6,527 nt of DNA from Betaproteobacteria bacterium (GTDB lineage Bacteria; Pseudomonadota; Gammaproteobacteria; Burkholderiales; SG8-39): NCBI GenBank assembly GCA_005888925.1, contig VBCP01000081.1, forward strand, positions 9,594-16,120. The letters run 5' to 3'. The notes beneath the pieces are model-generated. The model saw nothing but the letters and a program-made list of their open reading frames with translations. It was not told the origin of the DNA and made no database searches. The stretch's first letter is position 1. Each line of letters begins with the position of its first letter. The position numbers were made by a program, and so were the translations under genes. Shown here one piece after another: positions 1 to 5,315 of the stretch.

Positions 1-566
1 TCGGGCGACATGTAGTAGGGCGAGCCCATCTGCGCGGTCTGCACCACCTGGCTTTTCTTCAGGATCGCGGCGCCGAAGTCGGCGATCTTCACGTCGGTGC
101 CCGAGGCCATCATGATGTTCGCCGGCTTGATGTCGCGGTGGACGATGCCTTCCTTCGCCGCGTATTCGAGCGCACCGCAGCACTTGAAGCCGATCTGCAG
201 CACGTCGGACACCGGAAGCAGCTTGTCGGGCGTGACGTGCGCCGAGAGATCGCCGCCGTTGACAAGCTCGATCGCGATATGGCCCGAAGCCGCGCCGACC
301 ACGGCGTCGAGGATCGCGACGATGTGCGGATGGCGCAGCTTCCCGGCGAGCGAGGCTTCGTTGAGCAGCTGGCCGCGGTACACCGTGCCGAACTCCGGGT
401 CGCGGAACACCTCGGGCTCGATCGTCTTCAGCGCCACTTCCTTGCCGGTGAAGGTGTCGCGCGCGAGATACACCGTTCCGGTCGCGCCCTTGCCGAGCAG
501 CTTCTGGATGTCGTACTTGCCGACCTGCAGACTGAGGTCGAGGGTGAAACCGGATTTTTCGGTCAC
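1..566 (-). CDS. Serine/threonine protein kinase, N-terminal part (gene runs off the left edge)
   Basis: This is the start of a Hanks-type Ser/Thr kinase, which transfers the ATP gamma-phosphate to protein Ser/Thr. 188 residues are visible and they contain the whole ATP-binding lobe and catalytic loop: glycine loop GKGATGTV (25-32), ATP-anchoring Lys in VALK (K47), helix-C Glu (E70 in LLNEASLAGKL), catalytic HRDIKPAN (143-150, D145, N150), metal-binding DFG (163-165), and GSPYYMSP (181-188), which runs into the APE-type Glu at the edge. All key residues for an active kinase are present. No membrane segment precedes the domain, so at least this part is cytoplasmic; anything C-terminal (sensor, TM or repeats) lies outside the window. 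GTG at 566 is chosen because the domain begins about 18 residues later and no in-frame ATG is seen shortly upstream; no good Shine-Dalgarno was found. It is divergent from the hydrolase gene, 27 bp away. The kinase identity is nearly certain; substrate and pathway cannot be told. Confidence 0.95.
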   Translation of the reverse strand, partial: MTEKSGFTLDLSLQVGKYDIQKLLGKGATGTVYLARDTFTGKEVALKTIEPEVFRDPEFGTVYRGQLLNEASLAGKLRHPHIVAILDAVVGAASGHIAIELVNGGDLSAHVTPDKLLPVSDVLQIGFKCCGALEYAAKEGIVHRDIKPANIMMASGTDVKIADFGAAILKKSQVVQTAQMGSPYYMSP

Positions 567-593
567 TTGAGTTTGGCGTGTAAGCTCAGCCCA

Positions 594-1439
594 ATGTACC
601 TCAATCCTCGCATCATCGCCTTGTACGACGAATACACGCATGCGCCGCTTTCACGGAGGCTGTTTTTGCAAAAGCTTGCGCGGCTCGCGGGCGGCGCCGC
701 CGCGGCCGCGGCGCTCCTGCCGCTGCTGGAGAATGCGTACGCCGACCAGGTCAGCCGCGACGATGCGCGCCTCGAGACGGGCTACGTCGAGTACGGCGGC
801 ATGCGCTGCTATGTCGCGCGGCCGAAAAATACCGCCGGAAAGTTACCCGCTGTGGTAGTGATCCACGAAAACCGCGGCCTCAATGCGCACATCGAGGACG
901 TGGCGCGGCGCGCCGCGCTCACAGGCTTCGCCGCGGTGGCGCCCGATCTGCTCTCGCCGCACGGCGGCACGCCGAAGGACGAGGATGCGGCACGCGGCCT
1001 CATCGGCAAGCTCGATCGCGGCCAGACCATCGCCAACCTGCTCGCGCTGGTGAACGACCTCGGCGCGCGCCCCGACGCCGGCAAAGTCGGCTGCATTGGT
1101 TTCTGCTGGGGCGGCGGCATGGCGAACCAGCTCGCGGCGCATTCCGACCAGCTCGCCGCCGCTTCGCCCTTCTACGGCGAGGTGCCCGATGCGCTCGACG
1201 TGCCGCGCATCAGGGCGCGGCTCCTGCTGCACTACGCCGAGCGCGACCCGCGCATCAACACCGGCGTGCCCGCCTATGAGGGGGCGCTCAAGGCGGCGGG
1301 CGTGCAGCACGCGATCCACATCTATCCGGGAACCGATCACGCGTTTCACAACGACACCGCCGGTGCGCGCTACAACAAGGAAGCTGCCGAGCTCGCCTGG
1401 AGCCGCACGATGGCCTTTCTGAAGGATGCCCTGAGATGA
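594..1439 (+). CDS. Dienelactone hydrolase family protein, YghX-like, with Tat signal
   Basis: A 281-residue alpha/beta hydrolase of the dienelactone hydrolase family, resembling E. coli YghX in length, in its N-terminal YDEY..-S+R-FL start and in the motif HENRGLN-x-IEDVARR. Family members cleave ester or lactone bonds; the substrate here is unknown. The triad is visible: nucleophile Cys171 in GFCWGGG, Asp218 in AERDPRIN, His249 in GTDHAFHND, plus the accessory Glu92 in HENRG that is typical of Cys-type dienelactone hydrolases. Residues 20-50 (SRRLFLQKLARLAGG, an alanine-rich stretch, then AYA) form a twin-arginine signal, so export to the periplasm by Tat is likely. The twin-arginine segment follows a 20-residue leader that YghX also has. 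The ATG at 594 is chosen by that match. The frame is open upstream, but over the kinase gene's opposite strand, and no clear ribosome binding site precedes 594. The stop overlaps the next gene's start (ATGA), so the two form an operon. Confidence 0.88.
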   Translation: MYLNPRIIALYDEYTHAPLSRRLFLQKLARLAGGAAAAAALLPLLENAYADQVSRDDARLETGYVEYGGMRCYVARPKNTAGKLPAVVVIHENRGLNAHIEDVARRAALTGFAAVAPDLLSPHGGTPKDEDAARGLIGKLDRGQTIANLLALVNDLGARPDAGKVGCIGFCWGGGMANQLAAHSDQLAAASPFYGEVPDALDVPRIRARLLLHYAERDPRINTGVPAYEGALKAAGVQHAIHIYPGTDHAFHNDTAGARYNKEAAELAWSRTMAFLKDALR

Positions 1440-2383
1440 GATTTCTATTGCTGTTCTTGATGGCGAGTCCCGCGTGGGCCCAGGTCACGGTGCAGGAATA
1501 CCCGGTGCCGAAGGGCCACGGCATCCACGACGTGTGGGCCGATGCGGCGCCGAACGGGCCGGTGTGGTTCTCCGCGCAGGGCAGCGGCCACCTCGGCATC
1601 CTCGAGCCGAAAAGCGGCAAGGTGGAGTTCGTCTCACTCGGCCGCGGCTCCTCGCCGCACGGTGTCGTCGCGGCAGAGGACGGCGCGCCGTGGCTCACCG
1701 ACGGCGGGCAGAACGCGATCGTGCGCGTGGATCCGAAAACGCGCGCCGTGAAACTGTGGAAGCTTCCCGAGGACAGCGGCTACACCAACCTCAACACCGC
1801 GATCTTCGATCGCCACGGCGTGCACTGGTTCACGGGCCAGAGCGGCATCTATGGACGCCTCGACCCGAAAAGCGGCGAGATCAAATTGTTCGACGCGCCA
1901 AAAGGCCGCGGGCCGTACGGCATCCACGCCACGCCCGACGGCACCGTCTACTACGCCTCGCTCGCCGGCTCATACATCGGGCGCGTCGACGCGGCGAGCG
2001 GCGCGACGACCGTGATCGAGCCGCCGACGCGGCGGCAGGGCGCGCGGCGCGTCTGGTCGGATTCCAGAGGGAACGTGTGGGTCGCCGAGTGGAACTCGGG
2101 CAACCTCAGCCGTTACGAACCGGCAAGCGGTAAATGGTCGACCTGGCGCGCGCCGGGCGACGAGCCGCGCGTCTACGCGGTGTACGTCGACCCGGCCGAC
2201 AAGGTGTGGGTTTCGGAGTGGACCGCGCAGGCGATGCTGCGCTTCGACCCGCAGACGGAGAAGTTCGAGACGTTCCGTTCCTCGAGCCGCACCGCCAACG
2301 TGCGCCAGATCCACGGCCGGCGCGGCGAGGTGTGGACGCCGGAGTCGGCCGCCGACAAGCTGGTGGTGTACCGCTACAAATGA
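1436..2383 (+). CDS. Exported virginiamycin B lyase (Vgb)-like seven-bladed beta-propeller
   Basis: A 315-residue protein made of about seven repeats of one pattern: a PxGI/V-like turn, then VWF/VWV-type strand, then IGRhDP, then SGxhxxhxxP. The strand cores lie near W44, W86, W131, Y172, W215, W258 and W300. This matches the Vgb / SMP-30-like streptogramin lyase propeller fold, where seven blades are normal. The first 15 residues (MRFLLLFLMASPAWA, then Q) are a Sec signal peptide with an A-x-A cleavage site, so it acts in the periplasm or outside. True Vgb linearises type B streptogramins, but most proteins of this family in proteobacteria have no proven lyase activity. The last blade has H293, E298 and E303 in IHGRRGEVWTPES, in the region where Vgb keeps its catalytic His/Glu, but I cannot assign catalysis from sequence alone. 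ATG 1436 overlaps the hydrolase stop, and GAAGGA (1421-1426) is a well-placed ribosome binding site. Coupled translation with the exported hydrolase suggests a joint extracytoplasmic role. Confidence 0.82.
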   Translation: MRFLLLFLMASPAWAQVTVQEYPVPKGHGIHDVWADAAPNGPVWFSAQGSGHLGILEPKSGKVEFVSLGRGSSPHGVVAAEDGAPWLTDGGQNAIVRVDPKTRAVKLWKLPEDSGYTNLNTAIFDRHGVHWFTGQSGIYGRLDPKSGEIKLFDAPKGRGPYGIHATPDGTVYYASLAGSYIGRVDAASGATTVIEPPTRRQGARRVWSDSRGNVWVAEWNSGNLSRYEPASGKWSTWRAPGDEPRVYAVYVDPADKVWVSEWTAQAMLRFDPQTEKFETFRSSSRTANVRQIHGRRGEVWTPESAADKLVVYRYK

Positions 2384-2387
2384 AAAC

Positions 2388-2438
2388 GGCGCTCCAGCCG
2401 CTGCGGTCAGTTTCTGCCTGACCGCAGCGGCGAGCGCC
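2388..2438. terminator. Strong hairpin, shared terminator between convergent genes
   Basis: The arms 2397-2410 and 2418-2431 (GCCGCTGCGGTCAG and its complement) pair perfectly over 14 bp with a 7-nt loop. After a 2-nt bulge (2395-2396) a further 7 bp pair (GGCGCTC 2388-2394 with GAGCGCC 2432-2438). It begins five bases after the propeller gene's stop and lies 31 bp beyond the stop of the convergent 111-residue gene. On the minus strand the stem is followed by GTTTTCATTT, a fair U-tract, so it is best as an intrinsic terminator for the minus-strand gene. On the plus strand the following bases (TCCCGTCC) are not U-rich, so termination in that direction is less certain. Confidence 0.7.
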
Positions 2439-2469
2439 TCCCGTCCCCTTGGGTCCTGCTAAAGCTGAT

Positions 2470-2805
2470 TCAGTGCAGTGAGCGCGCGAAGGTCCGCCCG
2501 CGGAGGAAATCGTAGGCGTGCGGCTGGTCCTTCACGAGGTCCGAGATCGCGAGCGTGATCTCGTCGTAGATTTCGTCGTACTGCGAGTCGAGCTTCGGGA
2601 ACACGCCGATCTCGGTGACGAAGAGGTCGGCGTCCGGGATGCGGGTCTGGTCGAGGTCGCGCGGCAGCATGGTGCGGTCCTGCACCGAGAAGCCGTGCAG
2701 CGTCGGGCAGCGCGCGAAGAGCGCGCGGATCTTGGAGGCAACGTCGGCTTCCAGCCGGATGAGTAGGCTGTCGGGGAGGCCGGGCTTGAACTCGAGGGTC
2801 TTCAT
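2470..2805 (-). CDS. Unknown small protein (111 aa), paralogue of the adjacent 84-aa protein
   Basis: I do not recognise this family. The 111-residue soluble protein has no signal peptide or membrane segment. It shares a clear pattern with the product of the upstream gene (2953-3207): LFxRCPxLxGFSV (30-42 here), DLFVxxxGxxPxL (60-72), YxEIxxxI (76-83), and the ending LRGRTFAR-S-LH (101-111). Compared with its sister it has about 20 extra N-terminal residues and an insertion of about 13 residues (around 43-57). The C-terminal tail is basic and the most conserved part, so it may be a binding surface; that is inference. ATG 2805 is chosen over an in-frame ATG at 2889 because GGAAGG (2814-2819, minus strand) sits 8 nt before it and the paralogy begins only after it. 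A palindrome lies at 2824-2840, just upstream. Convergent with the propeller gene and separated from it by a terminator hairpin. Confidence 0.78.
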   Translation of the reverse strand: MKTLEFKPGLPDSLLIRLEADVASKIRALFARCPTLHGFSVQDRTMLPRDLDQTRIPDADLFVTEIGVFPKLDSQYDEIYDEITLAISDLVKDQPHAYDFLRGRTFARSLH

Positions 2806-2813
2806 CTGTAGCG

Positions 2814-2819
2814 CCTTCC
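2814..2819 (-). promoter_or_regulatory. Ribosome binding site for the 111-aa gene
   Basis: On the minus strand GGAAGG stands 8 nt before the ATG at 2805. It decides the start in favour of 2805 rather than the in-frame ATG at 2889, which would place the palindrome inside the coding region. Confidence 0.7.
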
Positions 2820-2823
2820 GGTA

Positions 2824-2840
2824 TCGCAGTGTCACTGCGA
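2824..2840. promoter_or_regulatory. Candidate operator: 17-bp palindrome in front of the 111-aa gene
   Basis: TCGCAGTG (2824-2831), a central T, then CACTGCGA (2833-2840) is a perfect inverted repeat. With one bulged A (2841) it extends to 2821-2844 (GTA with TAC). It lies 18 nt upstream of the ATG, just before the ribosome binding site. On the minus strand TAGTAT (2846-2841) abuts it and could be a -10 box, with a poor -35 candidate ATGTCG 17 nt further up. A repressor bound here would cover the transcription start. The symmetry is seen directly; the operator role is inferred. Confidence 0.4.
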
Positions 2841-2952
2841 ATACTACAGGACGCCACAAATCGCGACATCGGGGATTTCCCGAGCGCACTACAGCGAAAA
2901 CCCGAGAACGAGAATTGCTACACGAATGTGAAAACTGCTACAGCAAAAAGCC

Positions 2953-3207
2953 TTAGTGCAGTGTCCTAGCGAAGGTCCGTCCCCGCAGCAGCTCGGACGC
3001 GTCCGGCTCCTCTTCGAGGAACTCGGCCAGCGTGCGGGCGATGTCCTGGAAGATCTCGCCGTACTGCTGCGCCGAGAGCCGCGGCATGATGCCCACGTCG
3101 GAAACGAAGAGCTCGTCGTTCTCGCTGCGCACCGAAAACCCCCACAGTTCGGGGCAGCGCTCGAAGAGCGATTCCACCTGTTGATCGAGCTGGGATTCGA
3201 TTCTCAT
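2953..3207 (-). CDS. Unknown small protein (84 aa), paralogue of the adjacent 111-aa protein
   Basis: An 84-residue acidic, soluble protein of the same unrecognised family as the next gene downstream. The shared blocks are LFERCPELWGFSV (14-26), ELFVSDVGIMPRL (32-44), YGEIFQDI (49-56) and LRGRTFARTLH (74-84). It is the shorter form, without the extra N-terminus and the insertion of its sister. The acidic stretch EFLEEEPDASE precedes the basic tail, as in the sister (DLVKDQPHAYD). ATG 3207 is chosen because little homology would be added by extension; its ribosome binding site is weak (GGTAG 6-10 nt upstream, AGGAA further off). Both genes read the same way with 147 bp between them, so they are either a loose operon or separately controlled; the palindrome before the second gene favours its own promoter. 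It is divergent from the THI5-like gene at 3401. That it is a real gene rests mainly on the paralogy, including matching stop-proximal sequence. Confidence 0.75.
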   Translation of the reverse strand: MRIESQLDQQVESLFERCPELWGFSVRSENDELFVSDVGIMPRLSAQQYGEIFQDIARTLAEFLEEEPDASELLRGRTFARTLH

Positions 3208-3400
3208 GGCTCTACCGTATTCCTGGCAGGTTGCGCGAGCGGTCCCCGTACCCGGGCCCGCCCGGGCTAATCCCCTTCCCTACAGTGCCGTCGTGGTGGC
3301 GCGACATGAGCTCAAGCTAAACAGAGCGGACTTACCGGTCGCTTACGGAATGCCCCTTTCTCGCTTATCTTTACGATCCTTTTCAGGAGGGGGATAGCAA
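3208..3400. other. Divergent intergenic control region
   Basis: About 190 bp lie between the starts of the 84-aa gene (minus) and the THI5-like gene (plus), so promoters for both should be here. I see a GC-rich inverted repeat CCCGGG-CCCG-CCCGGG (3251-3266), a near-repeat CTTACCGG / CTTACGG (3331-3348), and, for the plus gene, a possible -10 TATCTT (3366-3371) 17 nt after a weak -35-like TTACGG (3343-3348). None of these is strong enough to name a factor. The short open frames here look incidental. Confidence 0.35.
3385..3393 (+). promoter_or_regulatory. Strong ribosome binding site fixing a GTG start
   Basis: AGGAGGGGG at 3385-3393 matches the anti-Shine-Dalgarno core very well and places the GTG at 3401 about 10 nt after AGGAGG. 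This settles the start codon of the THI5-like gene and shows that no signal peptide is missed upstream. Confidence 0.8.
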
Positions 3401-4279
3401 GTGGCCAAATTCCTCATCACGCCGCACTTCCGGCTGCACGAATGGGTCGCCGAGGAGAAGGGCTATTTCAGGTCCGAAGGGCTGGATTACGAATTCCGCG
3501 AAGCCTTCAAGGGCCAGGATCTCGCCAAGGCGCACGCCACGCCGGACAAGGTCGGCGCATACCAGAACATCGAGCAGGGCCGCGATACCAACGTCAGCTG
3601 CGCCTGCCACTGGACCGTGAACGTCGCGGCATCCAAGGGCCACGGCAAGATGTACGCGGACGCCTACTCGGTGTCCCCGGCCGCGGTATTCGTGCCGCCC
3701 GAGTCGCCGATCCGCGTGCCCGAGGACCTGCGCGGGGTGCCGATCTCGGTCGGGCACCAGTCCGGCAGCCACTACTCGACCATCCAGGCGCTCGAGCAGT
3801 ACATGCCGCTTTCCGACATCAAGCTCTCGTTCGCCGACGGCATTCTCTTCTCGCGCCTGGAGAAGCTCATCGACCGCAAGGCGCCGGCCGCGGCGCTGTT
3901 CTCCGGACCCTACTATTTCCTCGAGCAGCTCGGCTTTCGCAAGGTGATCGACACCACTTTCATGATGGCGGCGATGCTGAACAACGAGCCCGACCCCGAG
4001 GACGTGAAGAGGTACTACCGCGCGCTACGCAGGGCGCAGCGCGACATCGACCTGCGTCCGGAGCTGCATACGCACCACTACCGCAAGGAGTTCCCGGCGC
4101 GCTTTTTGGATGAGGTGGACACCCGCCGCTGGGGACCGGGCGAGCGCATCGTGTTCGAGCCCTACACGAGGGAAGTGTTCGAGGAATCCTTCAACTGGAT
4201 CCGCGAGCACCACATCTTCGACGCCAAGGACATGGGCGGCGGCAAGTACGAAGAGGCCTGCGTCTCGCTCGCGCAGTGA
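3401..4279 (+). CDS. Leaderless NMT1/THI5/SsuA-like substrate-binding-fold protein
   Basis: A 292-residue protein with the type II periplasmic-binding-protein fold of the NMT1/THI5/SsuA group. The opening HFRLHEWVAEEKGYFRSEGL (9-28) is the classic first strand-helix, followed by PEDLRGVPISVG (107-118) and GPYYFLEQLGF (169-179). Homologues are usually ABC-transporter binding proteins of about 330 residues with a signal peptide, but some relatives are enzymes, such as THI5-type HMP-P synthases and 4,5-dihydroxyphthalate decarboxylase. Here the strong Shine-Dalgarno and GTG at 3401 leave no room for a leader, so the protein should be cytosolic. No ABC permease or ATPase gene is adjacent. CACH at 67-70 and HQSGSH at 119-124 line the expected ligand region and could bind metal or act in catalysis; this is inference. 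It does not show the CCCFC motif of fungal THI5, so thiamin synthesis is not supported. The fold call is fairly sure; the function is open. Confidence 0.75.
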   Translation: MAKFLITPHFRLHEWVAEEKGYFRSEGLDYEFREAFKGQDLAKAHATPDKVGAYQNIEQGRDTNVSCACHWTVNVAASKGHGKMYADAYSVSPAAVFVPPESPIRVPEDLRGVPISVGHQSGSHYSTIQALEQYMPLSDIKLSFADGILFSRLEKLIDRKAPAAALFSGPYYFLEQLGFRKVIDTTFMMAAMLNNEPDPEDVKRYYRALRRAQRDIDLRPELHTHHYRKEFPARFLDEVDTRRWGPGERIVFEPYTREVFEESFNWIREHHIFDAKDMGGGKYEEACVSLAQ

Positions 4280-4284
4280 GTCGT

Positions 4285-4344
4285 AAAGGGGTCAGAGCAA
4301 CTTTCCAGTTACAGGTGTTTCAGGAAAATTGCTCTGACCCCTTT
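4285..4344. repeat. 60-nt hairpin repeat (GGGGTCAGAGCAA arms), likely two-way terminator
   Basis: The arms AAAGGGGTCAGAGCAA (4285-4300) and TTGCTCTGACCCCTTT (4329-4344) are exact complements over 16 bp. After one mismatch, TTTCC (4302-4306) pairs with GGAAA (4323-4327), leaving a 16-nt loop. The element lies 5 bp after the THI5-like stop and its last base is the first base of the convergent TctC gene's TAA. The plus-strand right arm runs into TTTTATT, a usable U-tract; the minus side ends in TTTAC. GGGGTCAGAG arms of this type recur as short palindromic repeats in many proteobacterial genomes, often linked to IS200-like (REP-associated) transposases; that is recalled knowledge, and no transposase is in this window. 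Confidence 0.75.
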
Positions 4345-5297
4345 TATTGGGGTGTGAAGCCGATGTCCTTCACGAGCTTGCCGTACTTGGCGTAGTCGCT
4401 TCTCAGCAGCTCCGCGAAGAACTCCGGCGACTCGCCGACGATGATCAGGCCGGCGTTGACGAGCTTGTCGCTCACGTCGGGCTCGCGCAGCGCGCGGTTG
4501 ATCTCGGCGTTCAGCTTGAGCACGATGTCGCGCGGCGTCGCCGCCGGCGCCGCATAGCCGAACCAGCCGCCCGACTCGTAGCCCGGCACGTCCTCGGCCG
4601 CGACCGGCGTATCGGGCCATAGCGCGGGACGCGTCTTGTTCGTCGTCGCGAGGATGCGCAGCCGCCCGGACTTGATGTGCGGCGTCATGCCGGTGATGCC
4701 GTCGATGCCCGCCTGCACCTGCCCGCCCATGATGTCGGTGGCGATCGCCGCCGAGCCCTTGTAGGGCACGTGCGTGTAGGTGAATCCGCCCATCGTGCGC
4801 AGGTGCTCGAACGCCAGGTGCGGAAAGCCGCCTTCGCCGTTGGTCGCCACGGTGAGCTTCCCCGGGTTCGCCTTCGCGTAAGCCACCATCTCGCCGATGG
4901 TCTTGAACGGCACATTGGGGTTGGCGACGATCGCGAGATAGTTGGTGGTCGATACCGCGATCGGCGCGAAGTCCTTCAGCGGGTCGTAGGGGATGCTCTT
5001 GCTCGTGTGCGGCAGCACGACCATGTTGCCGCCCTGCACGCAGGCGATGGTGTAGCCGTCGGCGGGCGATTTGGCGACGTAGTCGAGGCCGAGCATGCCG
5101 CTCGCGCCCGGCCGGTTCTCGACGATCACCTGCTGGCCGAGGCGCTCCGCCATCTTCGGCGCGATCAGGCGCGACATGATGTCGGTGGTGTTGCCCGGCG
5201 GGAACGGGATCACGATGCGGATCGGCTTCGATGGATACGGCTGCGCATGGGCGCCGCACGCCGCCTCCAGCAAGACAGCGCAAAGCCATCGTTTCAT
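4344..5297 (-). CDS. Tripartite tricarboxylate transporter substrate-binding protein (TctC/Bug family)
   Basis: A 317-residue periplasmic solute-binding protein of the Bug/TctC family, which captures carboxylates or similar small ligands for a TctAB-type membrane transporter. Family hallmarks are all present: YPSKPIRIVIPFPPGNTTDI (21-40), ENRPGASGMLGLDYVAKSPADGYT (60-83), YDPLKDFAPIA (104-114), ANPGKLTVAT (143-152), THVPYKGSAAIATDIMGGQVQ (175-195) and KSGRLRILATT (209-219). Residues 1-18 (ending GAHA, then QPYPSKP) are a signal peptide, though a Glu at position 11 is unusual within the hydrophobic core. Length is normal for the family (about 320). ATG 5297 has a fine ribosome binding site, AGGAGGAGG, 6 nt away. 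No tctA/tctB gene is in view, as is common for orphan Bug proteins in Burkholderiales; the ligand cannot be told. It lies back to back with a broken relative at 5316, and its stop touches the hairpin repeat. Confidence 0.95.
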   Translation of the reverse strand: MKRWLCAVLLEAACGAHAQPYPSKPIRIVIPFPPGNTTDIMSRLIAPKMAERLGQQVIVENRPGASGMLGLDYVAKSPADGYTIACVQGGNMVVLPHTSKSIPYDPLKDFAPIAVSTTNYLAIVANPNVPFKTIGEMVAYAKANPGKLTVATNGEGGFPHLAFEHLRTMGGFTYTHVPYKGSAAIATDIMGGQVQAGIDGITGMTPHIKSGRLRILATTNKTRPALWPDTPVAAEDVPGYESGGWFGYAAPAATPRDIVLKLNAEINRALREPDVSDKLVNAGLIIVGESPEFFAELLRSDYAKYGKLVKDIGFTPQ

Positions 5298-5303
5298 CGC
5301 TAT

Positions 5304-5312
5304 CCTCCTCCT
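5304..5312 (-). promoter_or_regulatory. Ribosome binding site of the intact TctC gene, filling the divergent gap
   Basis: AGGAGGAGG on the minus strand, 6 nt before the ATG at 5297. It fills half of the 18-bp gap between the two divergent starts; the plus strand reads CCTCCTCCT here and so offers no ribosome binding site to the second gene. Confidence 0.75.
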
Positions 5313-5315
5313 CGG

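Noticed and set aside
138..593. In-frame open extension of the hydrolase gene upstream to an ATG at 138
   Set aside because: It lies antisense to well-conserved kinase motifs (HRDIKPAN, DFG), its translation has no hydrolase homology, and the Tat leader plus the YghX-like N-terminus fit a start at 594.
843..1349. Minus-strand open frame opposite the dienelactone hydrolase
   Set aside because: It mirrors the coding strand of a fully conserved enzyme, has no recognisable domain or leader, and is expected by chance in high-GC DNA.
2459..2869. Overlapping 136-residue minus-strand open frame beside the 111-aa gene
   Set aside because: It is Arg/Pro/Ala-rich shadow coding in another frame, while the overlapping 111-residue frame has a clear paralogue and a ribosome binding site.
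2806..2889. Longer start (ATG at 2889) for the 111-aa protein
   Set aside because: The extra 28 residues have no counterpart in the paralogue, would cover the palindrome, and the good GGAAGG site supports the ATG at 2805.
2470..3207. Toxin-antitoxin reading of the two small genes
   Set aside because: The two proteins are paralogues of each other, which is not the usual toxin-antitoxin layout, they do not overlap or sit tightly together, and neither shows a known toxin or DNA-binding motif.
3251..3266. CCCGGG-CCCG-CCCGGG as a terminator or operator
   Set aside because: The stem is only 6 bp with a 4-nt loop and no U-tract follows; such GC palindromes arise easily in DNA of this composition.
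3206..3397. 63-residue plus-strand open frame in the divergent spacer
   Set aside because: It lacks a ribosome binding site and homology, overlaps the start of the 84-aa gene, and ends just before the strong Shine-Dalgarno of the next gene.
4309..5289. 326-residue open frame on the minus strand overlapping TctC
   Set aside because: It is an arginine-rich out-of-frame shadow; the 317-residue frame shows every Bug-family motif, a signal peptide and a ribosome binding site.
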